From: Herbiconiux sp.
Lineage (GTDB): Bacteria > Actinomycetota > Actinomycetes > Actinomycetales > Microbacteriaceae
Assembly: GCF_023264855.1 (NCBI RefSeq)
Contig: NZ_JAHFUW010000031.1
Coordinates: forward strand, 1-52,724
Length of the DNA stretch: 52,724 nucleotides
Reading direction: 5' to 3'
The notes beneath the pieces are model-generated. The model did no database searches. It saw only the letters and a list, made by a program, of their open reading frames with translations, and had not been told where the DNA came from. The position numbers and the translations under genes are program-made. This document shows, piece by piece, positions 17,235 to 26,246 of the stretch (position 1 is its first letter; each line of letters starts with the position of its first letter).

Positions 17235-17291
17235 CGCCAGGGGTGCGGCCCGGCGGGCGCGTCGGCCCGGCCCGATCGCAGCAGCCCCGTC

Positions 17292-17304
17292 TATGCTGGA
17301 GCGG
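17292..17304 (+). promoter_or_regulatory. leaderless promoter of the alpha/beta hydrolase
   Basis: TATGCT at 17292-17297, then 7 nt, then ATG 17305. This supports 17305 over the in-frame ATG at 17293, which lies inside the -10 box. Confidence 0.6.
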
Positions 17305-18240
17305 ATGACCGTCGCCTCGCCCTACGCCCCCGAACTCGCCCGGATGCCCGTCACCACGCGGGTTCTGCCCGTGCGAGGGAGCGACACGCACGTCTGGGAA
17401 TACGGATCCGGCGGGCTCGACGACGAGGCCCGTCGCGAGGCCGGCACGCTCGTGATCGTGGTGCACGGCTACCGCGGCGACCACCACGGGCTCGAGCCCG
17501 TGATCGCCCAGCTGAACCGGCCCGGCTACCGGATCGTCGCACCCGACCTCCCGGGCTTCGGCGTGTCGACCCCGCTGGACGCCGTGCACGATCTCGACGG
17601 GTACGTCGACTGGTTGCGGGCATTCGCCGAGCTGGTGCGGGCCGAGTCACCGGATGCGCGGGTGGTGATCGTCGGCCACTCGTTCGGCTCGATCGTGGTG
17701 GCGGCCTCGATCGCCGGGCCCTCCGGCATCCCCGTCGACGCGGCCGTGTTGATCAACCCCATCGCCGCCCCCGCGCTCAAGGGCCCGCGCGGCGTCATGA
17801 CCCGGATCGCCATCGGCTACTACCAGCTCGGCGCCGCCGTGCCCGAGAAACTCGGCCACGTTCTGCTGTCGAGCCCCGTGATGGTGCAGGTGATCAGCGT
17901 CACGATGGCCAAGACGAAGAACCGGCCGCTGCGCCGCTGGATCCACGACCAGCACCACCGCTACTTCAGCGCGTTCGCGAACCGCACCGTGGTGCTCGAC
18001 GCCTTCCGAGCCTCGGTCAGCAACGACGTCAGCGAGTACGCGGAGCGCATCACCGCGCCGACCCTGCTGATCGCGGCAGACAAGGACGACATCACGCCCC
18101 TCGCCGCCCAGCACCGCCTCCAGGAGGCCATGCCCGACGCGCGCCTGGTGGTGCTCGACGACGTCGGGCACCTCATCCACTACGAGCGCCCGATCGAGGC
18201 GGCGGCGGCGATCGACGCGTTCCTCGAGCCCGCCTCGTGA
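17305..18240 (+). CDS. alpha/beta-hydrolase fold protein
   Basis: 311 residues. Nucleophile elbow GHSFGS (Ser near 124), acid in ADKDD and catalytic His in DDVGHLIHYERP give the full triad; the oxyanion region is VHGYRGD. Substrate cannot be predicted. The stop overlaps the start of the glycosyltransferase (GTGA), so the two form an operon, possibly acting on a cell-envelope lipid or glycoconjugate (inference). Confidence 0.85.
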   Translation: MTVASPYAPELARMPVTTRVLPVRGSDTHVWEYGSGGLDDEARREAGTLVIVVHGYRGDHHGLEPVIAQLNRPGYRIVAPDLPGFGVSTPLDAVHDLDGYVDWLRAFAELVRAESPDARVVIVGHSFGSIVVAASIAGPSGIPVDAAVLINPIAAPALKGPRGVMTRIAIGYYQLGAAVPEKLGHVLLSSPVMVQVISVTMAKTKNRPLRRWIHDQHHRYFSAFANRTVVLDAFRASVSNDVSEYAERITAPTLLIAADKDDITPLAAQHRLQEAMPDARLVVLDDVGHLIHYERPIEAAAAIDAFLEPAS

Positions 18241-19352
18241 AGCTCGTCGTCGACTGCCGGTACACGCGGATCGGCCGCCACGACGGCATCAGCCGCTACA
18301 CCGCGGGGGTCGTGACAGCGCTGAAGGCCTTGATCGACGCGAACGACCCGGCGGTGGCCGGTGTCGAGCTGGCCATGGTCATCAGCGACGAGCGCCAGCT
18401 CGCCATGCTGCCCGATCTGCCCTGGCAGAAGGTCTCGGGCCCCACGAGCGTGCGCGAGCCGCTCGTCGCCCTGCAGGTGAACGCGCTGCGGCCCGACGTC
18501 GTGTTCAGCCCCATGCAGACGATGGGCACGCTCGGCCGCCGGTACCGGCTCGCGCTCACGGTGCACGACCTCATCTATTACTCCAACCCCGAGCCCCCGC
18601 ACGACCTCCCGGGCTTCGTGCGCGTGCTCTGGCGGCTCTATCACAAGGCCTGGTGGCCGCAGCGGCTGCTGCTGAACCGCGCGGATGCTGTGGTGACGGT
18701 TTCCGAGACCACCCGCGGCCTGATCGCCTCGCACCGTCTCACCAAGCGGCCGGCGGTCGTGGCGCGGAACGCCGCCGATCTGCCTCCTGCCGAGCGGGCG
18801 GCCGAGGCGGCCGACGACGCGGCGGCCCGATCCACAGCCCGGTCGGTGCTCTACATGGGCTCGTTCATGCCCTACAAGAACGTCGAGACGCTCGTGCGTG
18901 CCGTGGCGGAACTGCCCGGCTACACGCTGCACCTGCTGAGCCGGGCGACGGATGCCGACAAGGCCCGGCTGCGGGCGATCGACCCGGAGGCGCTTCTCGA
19001 ATTCCACGACGGCGTCAGCGACGAGGAGTACCACGCCTTGCTTCAGCAGGCGACGGCGCTCGTGACGGCCTCGCTCGACGAGGGCTTCGGCATCCCGCTC
19101 GTGGAGTCGATGGGGTTCGGCACGCCGGTGGTGGTCAGCGAGATCCCGGTGTTCCGCGAGATCGGGGCATCCGCAGCCCGCTACGCGCCGGCGCGCGACC
19201 CGCACGCGTTCGCGCGCGCCATCCGCTCGCTCGAAGACGCCGGGGAGTGGCGTGCCCGCTCGCTCGCCTCGCGCGCGCAGGCGGAGACGTTCAGCTGGGA
19301 AGCGTCAGCTCGAGCGCTAGCGGAGCTCGCGACCGGATCTCTTCGGGGATAG
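18237..19352 (+). CDS. GT4-family glycosyltransferase
   Basis: 371 residues, GTG start overlapping the hydrolase stop by 4 nt. GT-B fold with the EX7E motif near 279 (DEGFGIPLVESMGFGTPVV) and the acceptor-domain start YTRIGRHDGISRYTAGV typical of mannosyltransferase-like GT4 enzymes. The acceptor is unknown. Its last 62 nt overlap the 3' end of the convergent phosphatase gene. Confidence 0.88.
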   Translation: MKLVVDCRYTRIGRHDGISRYTAGVVTALKALIDANDPAVAGVELAMVISDERQLAMLPDLPWQKVSGPTSVREPLVALQVNALRPDVVFSPMQTMGTLGRRYRLALTVHDLIYYSNPEPPHDLPGFVRVLWRLYHKAWWPQRLLLNRADAVVTVSETTRGLIASHRLTKRPAVVARNAADLPPAERAAEAADDAAARSTARSVLYMGSFMPYKNVETLVRAVAELPGYTLHLLSRATDADKARLRAIDPEALLEFHDGVSDEEYHALLQQATALVTASLDEGFGIPLVESMGFGTPVVVSEIPVFREIGASAARYAPARDPHAFARAIRSLEDAGEWRARSLASRAQAETFSWEASARALAELATGSLRG

Positions 19353-19920
19353 CCTCGCCGTTGAACTCGGCGATCGACAGGTGGCCGTCGTCGACCACGA
19401 AGTCGTGCGCCGATCCGTTCGGGATCATCTGCCCCTGCTGAGGCAGGGCCCGGTCGGTGACGTAGCGGATGAGGGAGCCGATCACGCCGCCGTGGGAGAC
19501 CACGATCAGTGAATCGCCGGGGTGCTCCTCGGCCAGCGCCTCGAGTGCGGGCAGCACACGGGCCACCACGTCGGAGCGGCGTTCGCGGCCGGGCACGACG
19601 TTCATCGGATGCCCGGGGAAGCGCTCGGCGATCTGCTCGGCGTTCAGGCCCTCGACCTCGCCGTAGCTGCGCTCGACCAGCTCCGGCACGAGCTCGACCT
19701 CGTCGATGCCGAGCTCGGCGGCGATGATCTCGGCGGTCTCGCGGGCCCGGCTGAGCGGACTCGCCACGATGCCGTCCCAGCGCCGTTCGGCCAGCACACG
19801 GCCGGTCTCACGGGCCTGCTCGCGGCCGGTCTCGTTCAGCGGCACGTCGGTGCTGCCCTGGATGCGCTTCTGGAAGTTCCAGTCGGTCTGCCCGTGCCGC
19901 ACGAAGGTGAAGGTAGTCAT
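19291..19920 (-). CDS. histidine phosphatase superfamily protein (phosphoglycerate-mutase-like)
   Basis: 209 residues. Catalytic R8-H9-G10 in FTFVRHGQTDWN, SPLSRARETAE, the Glu of ERSYGEVEG and the second His in VVSHGG define a branch-1 histidine phosphatase. The substrate is unknown; similar actinobacterial enzymes act on phosphorylated sugars or as phosphoglycerate phosphatases. The C-terminal 62 nt are antisense to the glycosyltransferase 3' end. Confidence 0.9.
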   Translation of the reverse strand: MTTFTFVRHGQTDWNFQKRIQGSTDVPLNETGREQARETGRVLAERRWDGIVASPLSRARETAEIIAAELGIDEVELVPELVERSYGEVEGLNAEQIAERFPGHPMNVVPGRERRSDVVARVLPALEALAEEHPGDSLIVVSHGGVIGSLIRYVTDRALPQQGQMIPNGSAHDFVVDDGHLSIAEFNGEAIPEEIRSRAPLALELTLPS

Positions 19921-19933
19921 CCCCGCCAGTCTA
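19921..19933 (-). promoter_or_regulatory. leaderless promoter of the histidine phosphatase
   Basis: Minus strand TAGACT (19928-19933), 7 nt, then ATG. The GGCGGGG spacer could act as a weak ribosome site if the start is longer. Confidence 0.55.
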
Positions 19934-19968
19934 CGGGGCCCGACGAGACGGGGAAGGGGCCGAGCCGG

Positions 19969-20844
19969 TCAGGGGAGGAGGTGGGCGGCGAGGGGGGTGA
20001 GGGTCTCAGCGGCGCCGGCGTCGATCTTGAGGGTGGCGCGGTTGTCGCCCTTGGTGACGCCGCGGTTGATGATCACGATCGGCAGCTTGCGCCGGCGGGC
20101 CTGCTCGAGCAGGCGGATGCCGGAGTTGACCACGAGCGACGATCCGGCGATCAGCATGGCGTCGGACGACGCCACCATCGAGGCGGCTTCGGCGAACTTC
20201 TCGGTCGGCACGAACTCGCCGAAGAACACCACGTCGGGCTTCAGCACGCCGCCGCAGACGGTGCAGGCGGGAACCTCGAACGCCTCGTACTCGGCCACGT
20301 CGGCGTCGCCGTCGGGCGCCATCCGCACCAGCTCGGGTTCGGTCAGCCACGGGTTGGCCGTGCTGATCCGCTCGGCGATCGAGGCGCGGGCGAAGGTCTG
20401 GCCGCAGCTGAGGCAGTTCACGCGGTCCATCGAGCCGTGCAGATCGACCAGGTGCCGGGTGCCGGCCCGGGCGTGCAGGCCGTCGACGTTCTGCGTGACG
20501 ACGCCGTTCACCACGCCGGCGTCTTCGAGCTCGGCGAGGATGCGGTGGGTGTCGTTGGGGGCTGCGGCATCGAACATCCGCCAGCCCAGGTGGCTGCCCG
20601 CCCAGTAGCGCTTGCGGTAGGAAGGGCTCGCCAGGAACTGGTCGAAGGTCATCGGGTTGCGCGGCGGAGCGCCTTCGCCGCGGTAGTCGGGGATGCCCGA
20701 ATCGGTGCTGACGCCGGCGCCGGTGAGTACGACGACGCGCTTGCCGGCCAGGATCTGCGCCGCCTCGCGGACGGCTTCGTCGAGGGCCGTCGGGACAGCC
20801 GGCGAAACCGGCGCATCCGGAGCGGACGACACGAGCGGAACCAT
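19969..20844 (-). CDS. cobB: SIR2-family NAD-dependent protein deacylase
   Basis: 291 residues with a GGAGGTG ribosome site. Removes acyl groups from lysines using NAD. NAD-binding G42-AGVSTDSGIPDYRG, T117-QNVDG, catalytic H136 and the four zinc Cys (144, 147, 194, 197) are all present. The class II (SIRT4-like) pattern and short N-terminus fit a cytosolic deacylase. It is divergent from the RNA methyltransferase gene. Confidence 0.92.
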   Translation of the reverse strand: MVPLVSSAPDAPVSPAVPTALDEAVREAAQILAGKRVVVLTGAGVSTDSGIPDYRGEGAPPRNPMTFDQFLASPSYRKRYWAGSHLGWRMFDAAAPNDTHRILAELEDAGVVNGVVTQNVDGLHARAGTRHLVDLHGSMDRVNCLSCGQTFARASIAERISTANPWLTEPELVRMAPDGDADVAEYEAFEVPACTVCGGVLKPDVVFFGEFVPTEKFAEAASMVASSDAMLIAGSSLVVNSGIRLLEQARRRKLPIVIINRGVTKGDNRATLKIDAGAAETLTPLAAHLLP

Positions 20845-20958
20845 GACACCTCCACGCCGGCGATGGGGCCCGGCTCTTGCAGTCTAAACAGCGAAGTTTT
20901 CCGGAATGTTTCCGGCCTGGCAGAGTTGGGGGTGAATTCGCCGACCAGAGAGGCCCTC

Positions 20959-21798
20959 GTGCCCGTCATCCCCATCGCCGCCCTCGACGACGCCCGACTC
21001 GAGCACCCCGGGCTCGCCGACTACGCCGATCTGACGGATGTCGCGCTGCGCCGCATCCTGGAGCCGGCCGGCGGCCTGTACCTGGCCGAGTCGAGCAAGG
21101 TGATCGCGCGCGCCGTCGAGGCCGGCCACCGCCCGCGCTCGGTGCTGCTGCAAGAGAAGTGGCTGCCCGACCTGGCCTGGGTGGGGGAGCGGTTCCCGGA
21201 CGTCCCGATCTACGTGGCTTCGGATGCGCAGCTCGAGCAGCTGACCGGCTTCCAGATGCACCGTGGTGCGCTGGCGTCGATGCATCGGCCGGAGCTGCCG
21301 TCGTTGTCGTCGTTGCTGACGGATGCCCACACCGTGGTGGTGCTCGAGGACATCGTCGACCACACCAACGTGGGCGCGGCCTTCCGCTCGGCGGCGGGGC
21401 TGGGGGCGGATGCGGTGCTGATCAGCCCGCGGTGCGCCGATCCGCTCTACCGGCGGAGCGTGCGGGTGAGCATGGGCACGGTGCTGCAGGTGCCGTGGAC
21501 GCGCATCGGGGAGTGGAAGGAGGCCGTGCCGGCGCTGCACGAGGCGGGCTTCACGATCGCCGCGCTGGCACTCGGCGACGACTCGATCCCGCTGCCGGAG
21601 TTCACCGCCTCCCTCCCGGAGCGCGTGGCGATCGTGCTCGGCACGGAGGGCGACGGCCTCAGCCGCCGCGCCCTGGCGGCCGCCGACGTGCGGGTCGAGA
21701 TCCCGATGCTGCACGGCGTCGACTCGCTGAACGTGGCCTCGGCGAGCGCCGTTGCCCTCTACGCCCTCCGCTTCGCGTCTCAGCGCTCCGCGAGGTAG
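20959..21798 (+). CDS. SpoU/TrmH-family RNA 2'-O-methyltransferase
   Basis: 279 residues, GTG start after AGAGAGG; another GTG at 20932 is possible. SPOUT knot motifs: NVGAAFRSAAGLGADAV (motif 1), ERVAIVLGTEGDGLS (motif 2) and IPMLHGVDSLNVASASAVALY (motif 3). It carries the N-terminal substrate-binding domain of rRNA/tRNA Gm methyltransferases. The target nucleotide is unknown. The stop lies inside the end of the SRPBCC pseudogene on the other strand. Confidence 0.9.
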   Translation: MPVIPIAALDDARLEHPGLADYADLTDVALRRILEPAGGLYLAESSKVIARAVEAGHRPRSVLLQEKWLPDLAWVGERFPDVPIYVASDAQLEQLTGFQMHRGALASMHRPELPSLSSLLTDAHTVVVLEDIVDHTNVGAAFRSAAGLGADAVLISPRCADPLYRRSVRVSMGTVLQVPWTRIGEWKEAVPALHEAGFTIAALALGDDSIPLPEFTASLPERVAIVLGTEGDGLSRRALAAADVRVEIPMLHGVDSLNVASASAVALYALRFASQRSAR

Positions 21799-22115
21799 CG
21801 CCCCCGCTCCCTGACAAGGCGGCGCAGATAACGGTCGAGCACGAGCGAGCGGAACGGCCCGCGCACCTGCTCGTCGACGAAGCGGTGCGGCCGGTCGAAT
21901 GCCGTCACCCGGCTCGTCATCGTGAACCGGACGCCGAGATGCCGCGCCTACCAGGTCACTTCTTCGCCGAGCCCGATCAGGCCGCTGGTAACCCCGGCCA
22001 CTGCCCGCTCCTCTGAGTCGGCCTGTGACCCGAGATGCGAATCGATGTCCCGCGCCAGATCGAACAGCTCCTCCACAGTGCGCCCCGCCGAGCTCTTCTC
22101 GCTGGAGAGCTGACC
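21780..22115 (-). pseudogene. decayed SRPBCC-family (START-like) ligand-binding gene
   Basis: This 424-nt gap holds a broken gene on the minus strand. One frame reads VEELFDLARDIDSH, ERAVAGVTSGLIGLGEEVTW, stop, ARHLGVRFTMTSRVTAFDRPHRF, VDEQVRGPF, then RSLVLDRYLRRLVRERGRYLAER. The order matches small SRPBCC proteins of about 150 residues. A TAG replaces the codon after EVTW (the family usually has Glu or Arg there), about 50 residues between VRGPF and the C-terminal helix are deleted, and no start codon or N-terminal strand is intact. The reading frame is otherwise preserved, so inactivation looks recent. Confidence 0.72.
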
Positions 22116-22222
22116 GCTCGTCACGGCGGAGGGCCGGGCGCAAGGGGGCCCGGGATATCCGGATGCGGCGCAGGGTGGGCACAGGGCGGCACCGCGCCGC
22201 CGAGGGCCATCGGAGGCGCCGC

Positions 22223-23179
22223 ATGTATTTCCACGCACAGGAATGGATCAACGACATCGCCGAGGACGAGCCGGATCCGGCCGCCGCGAACGCCCTGCAG
22301 GAAGGCCTCGGCGGGCAGTTCGGCGAGATGCGCACGATGATGCAGTACCTCTTCCAGGCGGTGAACTTCCGCGGGCCGGCCGCCAAGCCGTACCGCGACC
22401 TGATCCAGGGCGTCGGCACCGAGGAGATCAGCCACGTCGAGCTGATCGGCACCACCATCTCGCGGCTCCTGGACGGCGCGCCCGACTACCACGGCCGGAA
22501 GACCGACAAGCTCGACACCCCGGGTGCCGGGGGAGCCACCCCGCTGAGCATCGCGCTGGACACGGGCAACATCCACCACTACCTGGTCGGCGCCCAGGGC
22601 GCCCTGCCGGTCGACTCCGCCGGCAACCCGTGGATGGGCAGCTACGTCTACAACTCGGGCAACCTCGTGCTCGACCTGCTCTACAACCTCATGCTGGAGT
22701 CGACCGGGCGGCTGCAGAAGTGCCGCATCTACGAGATGACCGCGAACAAGACGGCGCGCTCGACGGTCGCCTATCTGATCGTGCGCGATCAGGCTCACGA
22801 GAACGCCTATGCCAAGGCGCTCGAGACGCTCGGCATCGACTGGAAGAAGACCCTTCCGATTCCGAAGACCAATGCCGAGAAGTTCCCCGAGGTGAGGAAG
22901 CTCGTCGACCTCGGGCTGCAGAGCAAGCAGTTCTCGTTCGACCTCAAGGGCGAGTCGGAGGCGGGCCGCATCTTCCAGGGAGCATCGCCGAGCAATGACG
23001 GCACCGAGTTGGATGCCTCGGAGCAAGCGCCCAAGGGTGTGCCGTCGTTCATCGCGCCGGAGCGGCTCGAGGAGTTCTCGCCGGGGCTGGACGCCGATCT
23101 GCTGAAGCTCATCCAGACCACTGCGGAGATGGAACTCGCCGAGGTGACGGGGGAGTACGGCCCGGCCACCGCCTCCTGA
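22223..23179 (+). CDS. manganese catalase
   Basis: 318 residues, ATG after GGAGG (22212-22216). Dimanganese catalase that breaks down hydrogen peroxide in the cytosol. All five expected metal ligands can be placed with the correct spacing: E35, E68, H71, E159 and H192. The start MYFHAQEWIN is typical of the actinobacterial branch. The long frame reaching upstream to 22025 has no ribosome site and overlaps the pseudogene. It is monocistronic, followed by a hairpin. Confidence 0.93.
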   Translation: MYFHAQEWINDIAEDEPDPAAANALQEGLGGQFGEMRTMMQYLFQAVNFRGPAAKPYRDLIQGVGTEEISHVELIGTTISRLLDGAPDYHGRKTDKLDTPGAGGATPLSIALDTGNIHHYLVGAQGALPVDSAGNPWMGSYVYNSGNLVLDLLYNLMLESTGRLQKCRIYEMTANKTARSTVAYLIVRDQAHENAYAKALETLGIDWKKTLPIPKTNAEKFPEVRKLVDLGLQSKQFSFDLKGESEAGRIFQGASPSNDGTELDASEQAPKGVPSFIAPERLEEFSPGLDADLLKLIQTTAEMELAEVTGEYGPATAS

Positions 23180-23225
23180 GCTTCGGGCCGCTTCTCGGCC
23201 ATCACCCCCGGTAGCACCCGTCCAT

Positions 23226-23243
23226 CTCGTCCGGCGGGACGAG
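23226..23243 (+). terminator. hairpin after the Mn-catalase gene
   Basis: CTCGTCC-GGCG-GGACGAG stem-loop 46 nt after the stop, without a T-tract. Possible terminator. Confidence 0.4.
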
Positions 23244-23302
23244 TCGGCACACGGACGGTGCTCCCGCGACAGAGTGGCGTATTCGGGGGTCGCCGGTCGC
23301 TA

Positions 23303-23330
23303 TATGCTTCCTCTACCTGATCCGAGGAGG
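23303..23330 (+). promoter_or_regulatory. -10 box and Shine-Dalgarno of the APC permease
   Basis: TATGCT at 23303-23308 and a strong GAGGAGG ribosome site at 23324-23330, 6 nt before GTG 23337. Both fix the start and rule out the upstream ATG at 23274. Confidence 0.6.
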
Positions 23331-23336
23331 CATTTG

Positions 23337-24896
23337 GTGTCCGAGAAGCGCTCTGCTCCCGCAGTCGACCCCACACCCACCGGCAGCAAGGGGCTCGCGG
23401 CCGGCACGCTGGGCCTGTTCGGCTCCACCGTCATCGGCCTGGCCTCGACCGCTCCGGTCTATTCGCTGGCCGCGACCGTCGGCTTCGTGGTGCTCGCAGT
23501 CGGTGCCCAAGCGCCGATCGCGATGATCCTGGCATTCATCCCGATGTTCCTCACGGCCTACGCCTACCGCGAGCTGAACCGCGCCGTGCCCGACTGCGGC
23601 ACCGCCTTCACCTGGGGCACCAAGGCCTTCGGTCCGTGGGTGGGCTGGATGGCCGGCTGGGGCGTGGCCGTGGCCGGCATCATCGTGCTGGCGAACCTCG
23701 CCCAGATCGGCAGCAAGTACCTCTGGCTGCTGACGAACAATCCCGACCTGTACGACAACGTGTTCCTGGTCACGGCCACGGGCGTGGTGTTCATCGCCCT
23801 GATGACGTTCATCAGCATCCGCGGCCTGCAGATCGGCGAACGGCTGCAGAACGTGCTGCTCGGCGTGCAGTACGTCGCCCTCATCCTGTTCGTGATCCTG
23901 GCCCTCTGGGCCGTCTTCACCGGCACCGCTCCCGAAGGGGCGACCCTGCCGCAGGCCGACTGGTTCAACCCCTTCGCCTTCACCTCGCTCTCGGGCTTCA
24001 CCGAGGCCATCCTGCTGTGCCTGTTCATCTACTGGGGCTGGGACACCTGCCTGGCGCTGAACGAGGAGACGAAGGACCCGGAGCGCACCCCCGGGCGCGC
24101 CGCCGTGCTCTCGACGGTCATCCTGCTGGTCACCTACGTCTCGGTCACCGTGGCGGCGATGTCGTTCGCCGGCCTCGGCGACTCCGGTCTCGGCCTCGGC
24201 AACGAGGAGAACTCGGGCGACGTCTTCCTGGCCCTCAAGGACGCGATCTTCGGTCCCTGGGCCTGGCTGCTCGTGATCGCCGTCTGCGTCTCGGCGATCT
24301 CCTCGACCCAGACCACCATCCTCCCGACCGCCCGCGGCACCCTGGCGATGGCCACCTACCGCGCGCTGCCGGAGCGTTTCGGCCGCATCAACCCGGCCTT
24401 CAAGACCCCGCGCTTCGCCACGATCTTCATGAGCGTGGTGGCGATCACCTTCTACGTGGGCATGACGCTGGTGAGCGAGAACGTGCTCTCCGACACCATC
24501 CTGTCGATCGGGCTCGCGATCGCGTTCTACTACGCCATCACGAGCTACGCCTGCGTGTGGTATTTCCGCAAAGAGATCTTCACCACGGTGCGCAACTTCC
24601 TCTTCAAAGGACTGTTCCCGCTGATCGGCGGGCTCATGCTCACGGCCGCGTTCATCCAGTCGGCCATCGACATGTACGACCCCGAGTACGGCTACACGGT
24701 CATCTTCGGCATCGGCGGGGTGTTCGTGATCGGCGTCGGGTCGCTCCTCGTGGGGGTGGTACTCATGCTGGTGTGGTTCTTCTTCGCCCAGTCGAAGCCG
24801 TTCTTCCGCGGCGAGAGCCTCAACCGCGACACCGAGGTGCTGGCGCCCGAGGACGAGCAGCTGATCCCGCGCTCGGTCGACGGCGGGCTGATGTAG
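23337..24896 (+). CDS. APC-superfamily amino-acid permease
   Basis: 519 residues with at least 12 hydrophobic segments. The first helix carries the APC-type unwound motif (GTLGLFGSTVIGLASTAPVY), and IYWGWDTCLALNEETKDPERTPGRA matches the conserved loop after TM6 of amino-acid/polyamine transporters. Uptake of an amino acid or amine by proton symport is the likely role; the substrate is unknown. The C-terminal tail is acidic. It is transcribed alone. Confidence 0.88.
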   Translation: MSEKRSAPAVDPTPTGSKGLAAGTLGLFGSTVIGLASTAPVYSLAATVGFVVLAVGAQAPIAMILAFIPMFLTAYAYRELNRAVPDCGTAFTWGTKAFGPWVGWMAGWGVAVAGIIVLANLAQIGSKYLWLLTNNPDLYDNVFLVTATGVVFIALMTFISIRGLQIGERLQNVLLGVQYVALILFVILALWAVFTGTAPEGATLPQADWFNPFAFTSLSGFTEAILLCLFIYWGWDTCLALNEETKDPERTPGRAAVLSTVILLVTYVSVTVAAMSFAGLGDSGLGLGNEENSGDVFLALKDAIFGPWAWLLVIAVCVSAISSTQTTILPTARGTLAMATYRALPERFGRINPAFKTPRFATIFMSVVAITFYVGMTLVSENVLSDTILSIGLAIAFYYAITSYACVWYFRKEIFTTVRNFLFKGLFPLIGGLMLTAAFIQSAIDMYDPEYGYTVIFGIGGVFVIGVGSLLVGVVLMLVWFFFAQSKPFFRGESLNRDTEVLAPEDEQLIPRSVDGGLM

Positions 24897-24930
24897 CGGC
24901 TCGCTGCACGGATGCTCAGCCGGCTCGCTC

Positions 24931-24942
24931 TAGGATGGCCGG
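24931..24942 (+). promoter_or_regulatory. leaderless promoter of the D,D-carboxypeptidase
   Basis: TAGGAT at 24931-24936, 6 nt, GTG 24943. Confidence 0.6.
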
Positions 24943-26202
24943 GTGAGTCCTGCCAGCCGTGCCGTCTACCGGCGTCGCAGGATCGTGGTGCTGGGTGCCC
25001 TGGTAGTCATCGCCCTGCTCGGCAGCTATCTTCCGGTCGCGCTGCTGGCTCCGGTACCGGCCGCCTCGGCCACGATCCCGGATGCGCCCGAGCAGTCGAT
25101 CGAGGCCGTCGCCCTGGCGACTCCGGCCGCCGGGTCCAGCGCGATCGGCATCGGCAGCACGGGCTCCGTGCTGGCCGGCACGACCCTCGGCACCAGCGGC
25201 AGCGCCGATCCGCTGCCCATCGCGAGCATCACCAAGTCGATCACCGCGCTCGTCGTGCTCGACGCGATGCCGATCCCCGACGGTGGCCAGGGCCCCGACA
25301 TCACGATCACCGACACGGATGCGCAGTACCTCGCCGACACCATCGCGGTCGGCGGATCCTGGGCGAGCGTCTTCCCCGGCCAGGTGCTCAGTGAGCGGCA
25401 GGTGATCGAGATCATGATGCTCGAATCGGCCAACAACTACAGCCTGACGCTGGCGAACTGGGCGTTCGGGTCGGTGCCGGCGTACCTGGCGGCCGCCGAT
25501 GCCTGGATCGCCGACCACGGCCTGAGCGGCACCACCGTGGTGGACACGAGCGGCCTCGATCCCGGCAGCAGGAGCACCACGGCCGACCTGCTGACGATCG
25601 CCGGCCTGGTTCTCGCCGATCCGACGCTCGCGGCCATCGTGGGCACCGCCTCGGATCAGCTGCCGCAGCTGGGCGAGATCGAGAACACCAACACCCTGCT
25701 CGGCTCGTCGGGCATCGACGGCATCAAGACCGGCACCACGGACGAGGCGGGCCTCTGCCTGCTCTTCTCGGCCGATTTCGAGGTGGCCGGGCAGAGCATC
25801 CCGCTCGTCGGCGTGGTGCTCGGCGCCGCCTCGGAGGACGAACTGCACGCCGCCGTGCTGGCCCTGCTGCAGAGCGCGCAGGCCGGCTTCCGCACGGTCG
25901 ACGTGGTGACGGCCGGCCAGGTGCTCGGCAGCTACTCGACGCCGTGGGGTTCGAGCGCCGACATCGTGGCGGGGGAGTCGCTCACGACGACGGTCTGGTC
26001 GGGCGCCACCATCGCGGAGTCCAGCGAGGTGCTGTCGCTCACGACGGCGCCGGCCGGCACCGAGGTGGGCACGGCCCGCTTCACGGTCACCGGCCTCGCG
26101 CTGGACGGACCCGAGCTCACGGTTCCGCTGACGCTCGCCACCGAGCTCGAAGGCCCGGATGCCGGCTGGAAGCTCGCCAACCCAGGCCGTCTCTTCGGCT
26201 GA
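24943..26202 (+). CDS. serine D-alanyl-D-alanine carboxypeptidase (low-MW PBP)
   Basis: 419 residues. One N-terminal membrane segment or signal (about 13-36, after RRRR) exports the enzyme to the cell wall. The three penicillin-binding motifs are present: S95-I-T-K98, S-A-N near 161 and K-T-G near 261. It trims the D-Ala of peptidoglycan stem peptides. The C-terminal ~110 residues are a Ser/Thr-rich beta domain, probably for wall or membrane contact. Confidence 0.9.
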   Translation: MSPASRAVYRRRRIVVLGALVVIALLGSYLPVALLAPVPAASATIPDAPEQSIEAVALATPAAGSSAIGIGSTGSVLAGTTLGTSGSADPLPIASITKSITALVVLDAMPIPDGGQGPDITITDTDAQYLADTIAVGGSWASVFPGQVLSERQVIEIMMLESANNYSLTLANWAFGSVPAYLAAADAWIADHGLSGTTVVDTSGLDPGSRSTTADLLTIAGLVLADPTLAAIVGTASDQLPQLGEIENTNTLLGSSGIDGIKTGTTDEAGLCLLFSADFEVAGQSIPLVGVVLGAASEDELHAAVLALLQSAQAGFRTVDVVTAGQVLGSYSTPWGSSADIVAGESLTTTVWSGATIAESSEVLSLTTAPAGTEVGTARFTVTGLALDGPELTVPLTLATELEGPDAGWKLANPGRLFG

Positions 26203-26246
26203 CCCGACCTGCCCCGTCCTGACCGGTTCCGAGGCCGGCTCTCAGC

